The notes: generated by a model not told the origin, from the letters alone. DNA of 49,748 bases from Planctomycetaceae bacterium (GCA_021371965.1 JAJFVE010000077.1:1-49748); one strand, 5' to 3'. Shown: positions 22,886 through 31,634, numbered from the stretch's first letter. Translations and numbers: made by a program.

Positions 22886-24508
22886 CTACCGGCTACTATC
22901 TTCATCTTCCCCCGTGACTTCAACCGCCACGGGATATCGCACGTTTTCGGGAAGGACGAAGAGCACGTGAGTCTCGTCGACGGGCGTCACTGAGGTGATC
23001 GGGCGGCCCATCGCCTGGGCCCGGACGGGTCCTTTCCATGGTCCGGCGATAAGGAAGACCGGGTCGGCCACGCCAGCGGCGCGCGTGGCGGCCGAGGCGG
23101 GTTGCGAGGCCGGGGCGGGCGGGGGCGCGATGGTGAAGCGGCAGTGCCCGCCAGCGTCGGCCTTGAGGTAGTAACAGCCCTGCGACTCGTCGAACCCGTC
23201 GCGGTGGATGTCGCCGGCGGCGTATTCGATCTGCCCCATCGTCGTCTGCACGCTGCCCGGGGCCAGGAACGATGCCAGGTACGCCTCCTGTCTCTCGCCC
23301 GGCGCGGCTTGCAGGTAGCTCCAGCGTGCGACGGGGCCGGGGAACTGCGTCGCGATCAGGTCGCTGCCTCGCTTGCCCAGGCTCCAGGCGACCGTGGCCG
23401 GCAGGTGGATGCGCAAGGCGCTGATGGCCCGCCCGCCGGCGTTGTTGACCTCGATGCCGGTGACGGCCCGGCCGTCGGCGTAGAAGGTGAGGTCCCAGCG
23501 GATCTGCCGTACGGCCAGCGACGCCCACTCGCCGGCCTGGGTGGGGAAGTACCAGATGTTGGCGATGCGCAGGCGCGAGGCGTTGTGTTCGATCAACTCA
23601 ACGGACCCGACGCGGCGCGGGCCCATCGGCTCGAGGTCTTCCCATCCCGCCGCCGGCTGGCCCACCGCTGCGATCGAGACGACGGGCTGGTCGGCCCCGA
23701 GGCGCCACAGGCCGTCAGGGCTCTGGCTCAGGTGCATGGGCCCGCGGCCGGGCAACTCGATCGTGTAATCCAGGCCGCTCTTGAGCAGCTTGATGCCCCT
23801 CGGAGTCGGTTCGATGGCGCGGCGGTTGTCGATGAGCATGATGTCGTCGATGTTGAAGGTGACCTGGCCGGCGGCGTCGACGAAGGCAATCTCGATGGCG
23901 CGGACGGCCTTGGTATCGAACCCGGCCACGCGGGCGAGGCGCTGGATGTCGATCAGGACGGTGTTCCACCCGCTCTGGACGATCGTGTGCGGCGAGGTCC
24001 AGGCGGTCTTGTCCGTCCGCAGCGTGACGCGCAGGTCGTCGCGCAGGGCTTCGCTGTACAGCGCCATCGACAGCAGCGTGTAGCCGCTGAAGTCGTGCAC
24101 TTCCTGCGGCGTGAAGACCAGGCGGGCCCCCGCCAGCAGCGAAACCTCCATCGCCCCGGCGCCAGTGCGGGTAATGTTGACGACGAACTTGCCCTTGCCC
24201 GCGGCGGCGCCCTGGCCCTTGGCGATGGTGAACCAGTCCATCTGCCGATGCCCGGGCCCGTCGGGCGAGTCTTCAAAATCACACAGCGAGACGAAACGTC
24301 CGGTGACCGTCTCGCTGTATGCGCGCGACTGTTGCAGCGGCACAGGCTCCATCGCCGGCTCGGTGGCGGGCCCGCTCGCCGGCGCCGACGCCGGCTGGGG
24401 CTTGGGCCAATCCCAGTTCCAGATCCACACCTTCCACCCGCATCCGGCCGGCAGGACCATGCACAGGGCCATGGCGATCAAGGCGCACGATGTGGCGGGC
24501 TTTTTCAC
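22886..24508 (-). CDS. Lipoprotein with jelly-roll-like domain, function unknown
   Basis: 540 aa from GTG 24508. The N-terminus MKKPATSCALIAMALCMVLPAGC is a lipoprotein-type signal with an atypical lipobox (PAGC). A Trp-rich strip (WKVWIWNWDWPKP) and a Pro/Ala/Ser linker follow. Residues 65-225 resemble a galactose-binding or CBM-like jelly roll (FVSLCDFEDSPDGPGHRQMDWF, VHDFSGYTLLSMALYSEA, WNTVLIDIQRLA, VTFNIDDIMLID). The C-terminal half is beta-rich with no catalytic motif I can name. It precedes the two propeller genes on the same strand, 201 bp upstream, so it may share their function. Confidence 0.7.
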   Translation of the reverse strand: MKKPATSCALIAMALCMVLPAGCGWKVWIWNWDWPKPQPASAPASGPATEPAMEPVPLQQSRAYSETVTGRFVSLCDFEDSPDGPGHRQMDWFTIAKGQGAAAGKGKFVVNITRTGAGAMEVSLLAGARLVFTPQEVHDFSGYTLLSMALYSEALRDDLRVTLRTDKTAWTSPHTIVQSGWNTVLIDIQRLARVAGFDTKAVRAIEIAFVDAAGQVTFNIDDIMLIDNRRAIEPTPRGIKLLKSGLDYTIELPGRGPMHLSQSPDGLWRLGADQPVVSIAAVGQPAAGWEDLEPMGPRRVGSVELIEHNASRLRIANIWYFPTQAGEWASLAVRQIRWDLTFYADGRAVTGIEVNNAGGRAISALRIHLPATVAWSLGKRGSDLIATQFPGPVARWSYLQAAPGERQEAYLASFLAPGSVQTTMGQIEYAAGDIHRDGFDESQGCYYLKADAGGHCRFTIAPPPAPASQPASAATRAAGVADPVFLIAGPWKGPVRAQAMGRPITSVTPVDETHVLFVLPENVRYPVAVEVTGEDEDSSR

Positions 24509-24515
24509 GGCCGGG

Positions 24516-24521
24516 ATTATA
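24516..24521 (-). promoter_or_regulatory. Candidate leaderless -10 of the 24508 lipoprotein
   Basis: On the minus strand an exact TATAAT is 7 nt before the GTG start, with only CCCGGCC between. There is no Shine-Dalgarno and no strong -35. Confidence 0.45.
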
Positions 24522-24621
24522 CACGCATCCGATGGTCTATTTTGCGGTTGTTTGCGATTTGGCGCTCGATCCCTGGGATTTCCCGGCCGTCAATACGTCG
24601 CGATAATTCCGAGACTCTGCC

Positions 24622-24651
24622 CCCCTGCCGGCGCCGGCGCGCCGGCAGGGG
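24622..24651 (-). terminator. Strong 12-bp hairpin after the 24693 gene
   Basis: CCCCTGCCGGCG (24622-24633) pairs perfectly with CGCCGGCAGGGG (24640-24651) around a 6-nt loop. It sits 42 bp past the stop of the small zinc-ribbon gene. There is no T-run. Confidence 0.55.
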
Positions 24652-24692
24652 TATCCCCTCGGATTCCAGCCAGAGCCCGTCCAGCGGGTCGG

Positions 24693-24905
24693 CTACTCGG
24701 TGTCGCTGTCGTCCCAATCGCTGCTCTTGCTGCTCTGGCTGCTCCTCCTGGAGCCGACACTGGTCTTTTCCACTTCTTCAAAGTCCGTGCCGCCGCAGGG
24801 GCATTCAGGAATTTCCTGCCCCTGGTCGATATGCATCATGGTGTCGCAATCGGAGCAAATGCAATCGACGTCCTTCTTGGCTGTTTCGCCTGCGTGCATG
24901 GTCAT
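24693..24905 (-). CDS. Small zinc-ribbon protein
   Basis: About 70 aa. Three close ATGs are available. The one at 24905 is 6 nt after GGGGGG and is preferred over 24911. The sequence has CICSDC and, after MMHIDQGQEIP, CPCGG, giving a CxCxxC/CxC zinc-ribbon-like knuckle. The C-terminus is a Ser/Asp/Glu tail (SQSSKSSDWDDSDTE). Tiny proteins of this kind occur in several planctomycetes without known function. It is divergent from the LamG/GH32-like gene with overlapping promoters. Confidence 0.65.
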   Translation of the reverse strand: MTMHAGETAKKDVDCICSDCDTMMHIDQGQEIPECPCGGTDFEEVEKTSVGSRRSSQSSKSSDWDDSDTE

Positions 24906-24955
24906 CGTCATCCCCCCTTGGTTGAAGTTTCCGATCCCGATCCGGCCACGAGGGT

Positions 24956-24963
24956 ATTATAGT
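24956..24963. promoter_or_regulatory. Overlapping divergent -10 elements
   Basis: In TATTATAGT the minus strand reads TATAAT (24961-24956) and the plus strand reads TATAGT (24958-24963). The two boxes overlap by four bases and serve genes beginning 45-50 nt away on either side, so only one polymerase can bind at a time. Confidence 0.5.
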
Positions 24964-25006
24964 CATCGTTGTCGTAGTCACTGCCACGAAGGAAATGGTG
25001 GATCGT

Positions 25007-27175
25007 ATGAACAATCCGTTTCAGGATGCCTCGCACCTCTGGCACATGAACGACGACCGCCCTGCCGCCGGCGGCCTCTCGCTTGAGCCGCACGGAGAGG
25101 TCGAACTGGGCGTGGAGCTTTCGGGCGCCGAGCGGGCCGACTCGCTCGCCCGCGGCGGCGACGGCAGGGCCGCCCGCATCCGCGGCGGGCGCCTGTCGCT
25201 GGCCGGCGACGCCGCGATGCAGTTTGGCAGGTCCGCCTTCGCGGTCGCGATCCGCATGAAAGACCTCGACGGGGCGTGGCTGCATCCGATCCTGGGCAGC
25301 GACGGCGGCGACGCCCAGGTGAGTCTGTCGCTGCGGGCTCTCGACGGCCGCACAATGCCAATGCAGGACCGCAACCTCTTCGGCGTGCGCAGCACAATCT
25401 ACGCCTGGATGTTCAAGCCGGGCCTGCCTCGTTCGATCGACGGCTGCCAGTCGCTGCTGGAGGTTATCTGGGGCGCCGACGAGGTCAACGCCGCGCGGCG
25501 CGACATCCAGTTGCGATTTCCCGAGCGCGACTATCCGCTGCTGGAGGACATCCAGAACGCCGTGATGAAGATCTGCTGCCCGGTACAGAGGATCGGCGCG
25601 AAGGGCTGGCACGACATCGTGGTGTGCTTCACCGGGCCCAAGCTGCTGTTGTATGTGGATGGCGTGCTGGTGGACGAGGAGTACCCCATCGGCGCCACTC
25701 GCGACAGCACGCAGCCGTTCCGGATCGGCGCCGGCCAGGCGGGGCAGAACATCCTGGTCGATCACGTGGCCGTGTGGGACCGGGCGCTGACGGCCGACGA
25801 GGTGGCGGCGATCTCCGGCGGTCCGCAGACCGCCGCCCGGCGCGAGCTGGAGATCCTGGGCCCGCCGGCAAAGAGCATGCAGTACTTCCGCCCGCGCGGG
25901 CACAACAGCAAGGCCGGCGACTGCATCCCCTTCTGGCACGATGGCACGTTCCACCTGTTCTACCTGATCCTGCGCCGCAACATGCACAGCAAGTGGGACG
26001 GCGGCCACGGCGGGCTGGAAATCTGGCAGGCGACGACGCGCGATCTGAAGACCTGGACGCACCACCCGGTGACGATTCCCATCAGCGAGCAGTGGGAGGC
26101 GTGGAACGGCACCGGCGGGGTGGCCGTGCATGATGGCGTGTATCACTGGTACTATCCCTGCCCGTGCTACGATAAGAAGTGGCCCCATCACGGCATCCAA
26201 CTCGCCACCAGCACCGACGGGATCCACTTCACCAAGCAGGACCCTCACCCGTTCCTCTACGGCGGCGACTGCGAGGTCTATACGGACGCGGCGGGCACGT
26301 ATCACCTCATCCGCTACGGCGAGCGGACGGACAAGACCATCCGCCTCGACCGCCTGACCTCGCCGGATCTGCGGACCTGGACGCCGGCGGCCGAACCGTT
26401 CATCGAGACCGACTCGCGTTACTGCATCGAGATGTGCCCCAACCTTTTCAAGATGGGCGACTGGTACTACTTCATGGGCGGGATGAACTTGTGGCGCAGC
26501 CGCGGAGAGTTTGGCCCGTGGGAGGAGCACCACCCGCGGAGCTTGGACAACATGAGCGTGCCCAAGGTCGCCCGCTTCGGCGAGGGACGCTACATCTACG
26601 CCGGCTTCCTCGAAGATGGCGGCTGGGGCGGCAACCTGATCCTGCGCGAGCTGGTGCAGAACAGCGAGGGCATTCTCGGTGTGAAGTTCGTCCCCGAGTT
26701 GATCCCGCCCTGCAGCGACGACCTTCCTGCGCAGCTCGCGCTGACGCTCAAGGCCGCCGATCAGCGAGCCAAGGCTGTCATCCCCAACATCGCCGGCGAT
26801 GTGCGCATCACGATGACGATCGTGCCGCAGCCGGGGGTCAAAAAGTTCGGCCTGCGCCTGCGCGGCGGGGCTCAAGCCGACGACGGCTGCGAGCTGGCCT
26901 TTGATCCCATCAACCGCACGGCTGTCTATTCGGCCATTGTCGACAGCGCCGGCACGAACTGGGGCACGCCGGGCATTCATGAAGTGGATGATCTCGACAA
27001 GCCCTTCGAGGTCGACATCATCTGCCGCAACGACATCATCGACGCGGAGCTGATGCGTTTTCGCACTGTCACCACGCGGTTCTGGAACCCCGCCGGTGAT
27101 CGGGTGCAACTGTTCGCCGAAGGCGGCGAAGTGACCTTCCGCGACATCCGCATTCGGTCGCTGCATGAGCCTTAA
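25007..27175 (+). CDS. LamG-like plus GH32/GH43-type five-bladed propeller protein
   Basis: 722 aa from ATG 25007 (GGTGG 5 nt upstream). An ATG at 24995 has its AAGGAA directly adjacent. There is no signal peptide. Residues 70-275 form a concanavalin-like (LamG) module (FAVAIRMKDLDG, GWHDIVVCFTGPKLLLYVDGVLVDE, DHVAVWDRALTADEV). Residues 300-560 read as a GH32/GH43-type beta-propeller (CIPFWHDGTFHLFYLILRR, WNGTGGVAVHDGVYHWYY, LATSTDGIHFTKQDPHP, DCEVYTDAAGTYHLIRYGE). A C-terminal beta sandwich ends the protein. It is likely a glycosidase acting on fructosides, arabinosides or related sugars, or a lectin if inactive. It is followed directly by a fucosidase. Confidence 0.8.
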   Translation: MNNPFQDASHLWHMNDDRPAAGGLSLEPHGEVELGVELSGAERADSLARGGDGRAARIRGGRLSLAGDAAMQFGRSAFAVAIRMKDLDGAWLHPILGSDGGDAQVSLSLRALDGRTMPMQDRNLFGVRSTIYAWMFKPGLPRSIDGCQSLLEVIWGADEVNAARRDIQLRFPERDYPLLEDIQNAVMKICCPVQRIGAKGWHDIVVCFTGPKLLLYVDGVLVDEEYPIGATRDSTQPFRIGAGQAGQNILVDHVAVWDRALTADEVAAISGGPQTAARRELEILGPPAKSMQYFRPRGHNSKAGDCIPFWHDGTFHLFYLILRRNMHSKWDGGHGGLEIWQATTRDLKTWTHHPVTIPISEQWEAWNGTGGVAVHDGVYHWYYPCPCYDKKWPHHGIQLATSTDGIHFTKQDPHPFLYGGDCEVYTDAAGTYHLIRYGERTDKTIRLDRLTSPDLRTWTPAAEPFIETDSRYCIEMCPNLFKMGDWYYFMGGMNLWRSRGEFGPWEEHHPRSLDNMSVPKVARFGEGRYIYAGFLEDGGWGGNLILRELVQNSEGILGVKFVPELIPPCSDDLPAQLALTLKAADQRAKAVIPNIAGDVRITMTIVPQPGVKKFGLRLRGGAQADDGCELAFDPINRTAVYSAIVDSAGTNWGTPGIHEVDDLDKPFEVDIICRNDIIDAELMRFRTVTTRFWNPAGDRVQLFAEGGEVTFRDIRIRSLHEP

Positions 27176-27190
27176 GAATAGTTTCCTGGG

Positions 27191-27230
27191 TTTCTTCTCT
27201 TCGTGCTCTTTGCGATCTCTGTGGCAAAAT
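27191..27230. repeat. CTCTGCG-family repeat in the leader of the fucosidase gene
   Basis: TTCTTCTCTTCGTGCTCTTTG followed by GATCTCTGTGGC. It occupies most of the gap between the GH32-like and GH29 genes and ends just before the ribosome site. Confidence 0.5.
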
Positions 27231-27245
27231 CTCTGGAGCGCTCAA

Positions 27246-28382
27246 ATGGAAAACCGCACCACGCGACGCGATGTCCTGAAAGGCGCCGCTGCTGCAGCCG
27301 GCGCTTACGCGCTGGCTTCGGCCGGCTGTTCACCGGCCGCCGAGATTCACGTGGGCACGCCCAAACCGCTGACGTCGTTTCCGCGAGAGAGTTCGACGCT
27401 GCGCGGACATCAGCGGTTGACGCCCGAGGCGCTCGAGGCGTGGCGCAGTCTGCAGTACGGGATGTTCATCCACTACGGCGGCACGACCTTCGCGATGAGC
27501 AAGTTGCCGTCACGGCCGGGGCCGCTGGGGTGGTACCGGCCCAGCAAGCTGGACGTCGGCTCCTGGGTCTCCGTCGCCCGCGACGCGGGGATGAAGTACG
27601 CGATCCTGACGGCCAAGCACTGCTCGAACTTCTGCCTCTGGCCGGGCAAGCTCAACCGCAATCACGTGCTCAACAGCCCGGTGCCGGTGGACGTGATGGG
27701 GCAGTTCGTCGCCGCCTGTCGCCGCTGCGGGCTGATGCCGGGATTCTACTACAGCGGCGAGTCGGCGGAGGACTTCGGCGACACGCCCTGCACGATCACC
27801 GACAAGGCCGCCCGTTATGAAGCGTACATGGACTATCTCTGCGGGCAGCTCACCGAGCTGATGACCTGGTACGGGCCCATCGGCGAGGTGTGGATCGACG
27901 GACCCAACAATTACACGCCGGCCGCGCGGCGGCGGGTGTACAACCTCGCCGCCAGGCTGCAGCCCCAAGCCGTCGTCGCCATGAACGCCGACTTCCAGAC
28001 CGACGGCATGAAGACGATCGTCAAACCGTACACGTGGCCGACGGATATCGTCGTGATGGAGACGGCCCTGCCGCCGTTCTGGACGCTCGACCGCTTCATG
28101 CTCGGCCAGGACGTCACCGGCGAGGCCGGGGCGGCCAAGGAATATTTCCTGCCCTGCGAGATCGCCACGTGCATGGACGACAAGCCCGACCTGCTCTGGT
28201 TCGGCGGACCGCACGCGTACGTGCGCGATGCGCGGGAGCTGTTCGCCATGCGCCTGCTCTGCCACCAGCGGCGGGCGAATCTGGTCTTCAACGTCCCGCC
28301 CACCGACGAGGGGATCTTCCGGCAGGACTACATCGACGCACTGATGAAGGTGCAGAAGATGTGGGAGCGGTTCAACGCCTGA
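27246..28382 (+). CDS. Tat-exported GH29-type alpha-L-fucosidase
   Basis: 378 aa, GGAG 9 nt upstream of ATG 27246. The N-terminus TTRRDVLKGAAAAAGAYALASAGC is a twin-arginine signal ending in a lipobox. The catalytic domain shows the GH29 hallmarks LQYGMFIHYGG, YAILTAKHCSNFCLWPG, GLMPGFYYS and GEVWIDGPN, where D218 is the expected nucleophile. It hydrolyses alpha-L-fucosides at the cell surface. It is 70 bp downstream of the GH32-like gene and probably in the same operon. It lacks the C-terminal beta-sandwich of longer fucosidases, as many short bacterial GH29 proteins do. Confidence 0.88.
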   Translation: MENRTTRRDVLKGAAAAAGAYALASAGCSPAAEIHVGTPKPLTSFPRESSTLRGHQRLTPEALEAWRSLQYGMFIHYGGTTFAMSKLPSRPGPLGWYRPSKLDVGSWVSVARDAGMKYAILTAKHCSNFCLWPGKLNRNHVLNSPVPVDVMGQFVAACRRCGLMPGFYYSGESAEDFGDTPCTITDKAARYEAYMDYLCGQLTELMTWYGPIGEVWIDGPNNYTPAARRRVYNLAARLQPQAVVAMNADFQTDGMKTIVKPYTWPTDIVVMETALPPFWTLDRFMLGQDVTGEAGAAKEYFLPCEIATCMDDKPDLLWFGGPHAYVRDARELFAMRLLCHQRRANLVFNVPPTDEGIFRQDYIDALMKVQKMWERFNA

Positions 28383-28415
28383 GCGGCCCGGGCACGTTTT
28401 CTCGCGCCGATAAGG

Positions 28416-28444
28416 TTGACATCGGCAGGCGGAACTCCTATACA
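28416..28444 (+). promoter_or_regulatory. Promoter of the acyl carrier/ketosynthase operon
   Basis: Consensus TTGACA (28416-28421), 17-bp spacer, TATACA (28439-28444). The acyl carrier protein starts about 78 nt further on. This is the best sigma70-type promoter in the window. Confidence 0.7.
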
Positions 28445-28522
28445 TATCCAATTCCTGGGCGGGCGGCGATGCCGCTGTGCCTGTGGGTGAACAAGAACCG
28501 GCACTTTAGGAGATACCGGCCG

Positions 28523-28903
28523 ATGAACCAGGCAGAAGTTTTTGAAAAAGTGAAGGCGACGCTGGTCGATGCCTTGGGCGTCGAAGAAGACGAAGTCACG
28601 CCCGAGGCCACGCTGACCGAAGATCTCGGCGCCGAGTCCATCGACTTTCTCGACATCGTGTTCCGCATCGAGAAGGCCTTCAACATCACCATCCCGCGCG
28701 GCGAGCTGTTCCCCGACAACGTGCTCAACAATCCCGACTTCGTGCAGGACGGCAAGCTGACCACCAGCGGCCTTCAGCGCCTCAAAGAACGCATGCCCCA
28801 CGCCGACTTCACCGACTTCGAGAAGGACCCGGACATCAATCGAATGTCGACGTTGTTTCGCGTACAGACCATTTGTAATTACGTGCTTACAAAGGTTTCC
28901 TGA
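28523..28903 (+). CDS. Long-form acyl carrier protein
   Basis: 126 aa, with AGGAG 10 nt upstream. It carries a growing acyl chain on phosphopantetheine. The 4'-PP attachment serine is in DLGAESIDFLDIVFRIEKAF (near residue 37), which begins helix II as in normal ACPs. Ordinary ACPs are about 78 aa. Here about 40 extra residues (NVLNNPDFVQDGKLTT...MPHADFTDFEKDPDIN) are inserted before a final helix VQTICNYVLTKV that matches ACP helix IV. The insertion may form a docking surface for dedicated partners. It is 44 bp ahead of two ketosynthase-type genes, so it is likely their private carrier and not the housekeeping FAS ACP. Confidence 0.88.
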   Translation: MNQAEVFEKVKATLVDALGVEEDEVTPEATLTEDLGAESIDFLDIVFRIEKAFNITIPRGELFPDNVLNNPDFVQDGKLTTSGLQRLKERMPHADFTDFEKDPDINRMSTLFRVQTICNYVLTKVS

Positions 28904-28946
28904 CTGATTCTTCCGCCGGGCGGTCGTGCCGCGCCGGAGCTGCACA

Positions 28947-30260
28947 ATGGCTGACCGACGCGTCGTCATCACGGGGCTGGGGCCCGTCGCCCCTTCGGGC
29001 GTGGGCATTGAGGCGTTCTGGTCGGCCGCCCTGGCCGGGCGGCGGTGCGTCCGCCGCGTCGAGGACTTCGACCCGTCCAACTTCCCCACGCAGATCTGCG
29101 GCCCGCTGACCGATTTCTCCGCACGCGACTTCGTGCCCAAGGACTACCGCAAGGCCGTCAAGGTCATGGCCCGCGACATCCAGATCGCCGTCGCCTGCGC
29201 GGACCTGGCGATCCGCGACGCCGGCCTGAGCACGCCCTCGGCACCGGGTCCCGGCCACGTGCCCGACCCGCGCCGTTTCGGCTGCAATATCGGCTCGGGC
29301 CTGATGTGCGCCGACATGAACGAACTGGGCTCGGCGCTGGTCAGCAGCCTGTCCGACGGCCGCTTCGACTTCCGCGCCTGGGGCAGCGGCGCGATGGAAA
29401 ACCTTGCCCCGCTGTGGCTGCTGAAATATCTTCCAAATATGCTAGCCTGCCATAGCACTATTCTTCATCAGTGCCGCGGGCCCAGCAATACCATCGCCTG
29501 CGGCGACGCTAGCGGCCACCTCGCCGTCGCCGAGGCCGCTAGCTGGATCCGCCGCGGCGCCGCCGACGTCGTCCTGGCGGGGGCGGCCGAGAGCAAGCTC
29601 AACCCCATGGGCCTGCTCCGCCAGACGCTCTTGGGCCGCACCTGCGTTTCTCGCAACGACGAGCCCGCCTCGGCGTGCTGCCCCTTCGACGCCTCGCATG
29701 CCGGAACCGCCATCGGCGAGGGCGGCGGGCTGATCATCCTCGAGGAGCTCAAGCACGCCCGCGCCCGCAAGGCCCGAATCTACGCCGAGGTCGTCGGCTG
29801 GGCAGCGGCGTCCGATCCGGCCGCCGTCGACCTGCGACGACCCACCTGCGGCAATGTGGCTGCGGCGCTGCGCCGCGCTTTGGCTAAAGCCTCCCTGGCC
29901 CCCGACCAGATCGACCTGGCCCTGCCGCACGGCACGGCCGTGCCCGCCGAGGACGACGCCGAGACCGCCGCCTGGTCCGTCGCGCTGACCGGCCGCGCCG
30001 CCCCGCTGGCCGCCTGCACCGCCACCGGAGCGATGGGCAGCCTCTTCGCCGGCGCCAGCGGAATCAGCACCATCGCCGCGGCGATGGCCCTGCACACGCA
30101 GACCATTCCCCCGACGGTCAACTTCACCGCCCCGGCCGCCCCGAGCTCGCTGACCTTCCAGCCCACCGCCGCCTGGACGCCCCTGCGCGCCGCCGCCTGC
30201 GCCTCGTTCACCGTCGGCGGACAATCCGCCGCCTGCGTCCTCAAGAGGTACCCCGCATGA
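28947..30260 (+). CDS. Ketosynthase-like protein lacking the catalytic Cys (KS-beta/chain-length-factor type)
   Basis: 437 aa with the beta-ketoacyl synthase (FabF-like) fold: VVITGLGPVAPSGVG at the N-terminus and HGTAVPAEDDAETAAWS and CASFTVGGQSA in the C-terminal half. In the nucleophile region GPSNTIACGDASGHLA, counting from GPS, the catalytic position holds D187, while C185 lies two residues early. The second active His, expected in a KSxxGHxxxAAG motif, is also lost (TGAMGSLFAGASG). Such inactive partners (KS-beta or CLF) pair with an active KS to set chain length. The stop overlaps the start of the next ketosynthase (ATGA), which fits a heterodimer. Its own carrier gene is upstream. Confidence 0.85.
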   Translation: MADRRVVITGLGPVAPSGVGIEAFWSAALAGRRCVRRVEDFDPSNFPTQICGPLTDFSARDFVPKDYRKAVKVMARDIQIAVACADLAIRDAGLSTPSAPGPGHVPDPRRFGCNIGSGLMCADMNELGSALVSSLSDGRFDFRAWGSGAMENLAPLWLLKYLPNMLACHSTILHQCRGPSNTIACGDASGHLAVAEAASWIRRGAADVVLAGAAESKLNPMGLLRQTLLGRTCVSRNDEPASACCPFDASHAGTAIGEGGGLIILEELKHARARKARIYAEVVGWAAASDPAAVDLRRPTCGNVAAALRRALAKASLAPDQIDLALPHGTAVPAEDDAETAAWSVALTGRAAPLAACTATGAMGSLFAGASGISTIAAAMALHTQTIPPTVNFTAPAAPSSLTFQPTAAWTPLRAAACASFTVGGQSAACVLKRYPA

Positions 30261-31540
30261 AGCGACGCGTGGTCATCACGGGCATGGGCACGGTCAACCC
30301 GCTGGCCCACACCGTCGAGGAAACCTGGTCGGCCCTGCTGGGCGGGCAGAGCGGCTTTGGCCCGATTACAACTTTCGACGCCACCACCTTTCCCTCACGT
30401 TTTGCCGCGATGGTCAAAGACTATCATCTCGAAGACCACGTTCCCGACGCCGCCCGCCACGCCACCGCCGGGCGCCACACGCATTTCGCCATCGGCGCCG
30501 CCGTTCAGGCCTGGCAGGCCGCCGGCCTGGCCCAGCGCGACACGCTCGACCGCGAGGCGCTGGGTCTGTACCTGGGCAGCGGCGAGGGGCGACTGGACTT
30601 CGACAACTTCATGAGCTGCATTATCGACTCCTGGCGCGGCGGCGCGGTCGACACCGCCGCCTGGGCCAAGCTCGCCTTCCATCGCATGGAGCTCTACCGC
30701 GAGGTCGAGCAGGAAGCCAACATGGTCCTGGCGCACTTGGCCAACCGATTCGGCGTGGCCGGGCCGGCCTACAACGTGCTGACGGCCTGCGCCGCCAGCA
30801 CGCAGGCTATTGGCGAAGCCGCCAGCCAGATCCGCGCCGCCGACATCGACGCGGCGATCACCGGCGGGGCCCACAGCATGGTCCACACGATGGCCATTAC
30901 CGGCTTTACGCGACTGACCGCCCTGTCGCGCCGCAACGACGAGATGGAAACCGCCAGCCGCCCCTTCGACCTGACGCGCGACGGGTTCGTCATCGGCGAG
31001 GGCGCCACCATCATGATCCTGGAGGAATATCGCGCCGCCAAAAAGCGCGGCGCGCCGATGCTGGCCGAGATCGTCGGCTACGGCAGCAGCGCCGACGCCT
31101 ACCGCATCACCGACCAGGACCCCGAGGGCGCCGGGGCCGCCGCGGCCATGACCGCCGCCCTGGCCGACGCCGGCCTCTCGCCAAAGCAGATCAATTACAT
31201 CAATGCCCACGGCACGGGCACCAAGCAGAACGACATCGTCGAGACCCGCGCCGTCAAAGCCGCCTTCGGCCGCCACGCTCCGGCCATCCCCATCTCGTCG
31301 GTCAAGAGCCAGCTCGGCCACCTGATCGGCGCCGCCGGTGCCACCGAATTGATGACGTGCGTGTTAGCCCTGCGCGACGGCACCATCCCCCCCACCGCCC
31401 ACCTGACCACCCCCGACCCCGACTGCGACCTGGACTACGTGCCCAACACGCCCAGAAAAGCGAAGCTCAAATACGTCATGAGCAACTCGATGGGATTCGG
31501 CGGGCAGAATAATTCGCTTATTATCGCGGCGGTTAAATAG
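30257..31540 (+). CDS. Active beta-ketoacyl-ACP synthase (FabF/KS-alpha type)
   Basis: 427 aa. Condenses malonyl-ACP with acyl chains. All catalytic residues are intact: nucleophile in NVLTACAAS (C178), NAHGTGTKQND (H318) and SSVKSQLGHLIGAAG (Lys and H355). The C-terminal NSMGFGGQNNSLI is canonical. It is translationally coupled to the Cys-less partner upstream by a 4-bp overlap. With the ACP this makes a three-gene unit like a minimal type II polyketide or aryl-polyene condensing system. No ketoreductase or dehydratase gene is in the window, so these steps must come from elsewhere. Its identity as a housekeeping FabF is less likely in this context. Confidence 0.92.
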   Translation: MKRRVVITGMGTVNPLAHTVEETWSALLGGQSGFGPITTFDATTFPSRFAAMVKDYHLEDHVPDAARHATAGRHTHFAIGAAVQAWQAAGLAQRDTLDREALGLYLGSGEGRLDFDNFMSCIIDSWRGGAVDTAAWAKLAFHRMELYREVEQEANMVLAHLANRFGVAGPAYNVLTACAASTQAIGEAASQIRAADIDAAITGGAHSMVHTMAITGFTRLTALSRRNDEMETASRPFDLTRDGFVIGEGATIMILEEYRAAKKRGAPMLAEIVGYGSSADAYRITDQDPEGAGAAAAMTAALADAGLSPKQINYINAHGTGTKQNDIVETRAVKAAFGRHAPAIPISSVKSQLGHLIGAAGATELMTCVLALRDGTIPPTAHLTTPDPDCDLDYVPNTPRKAKLKYVMSNSMGFGGQNNSLIIAAVK

Positions 31541-31634
31541 GGTAGAGGGCGCACGTCATAGGGGATAGGGCGCGATCCTAGATCCTTGGTCCTAGATCCT
31601 GGGGGAACTGCAACACTCGGCGACGACGATTCGT

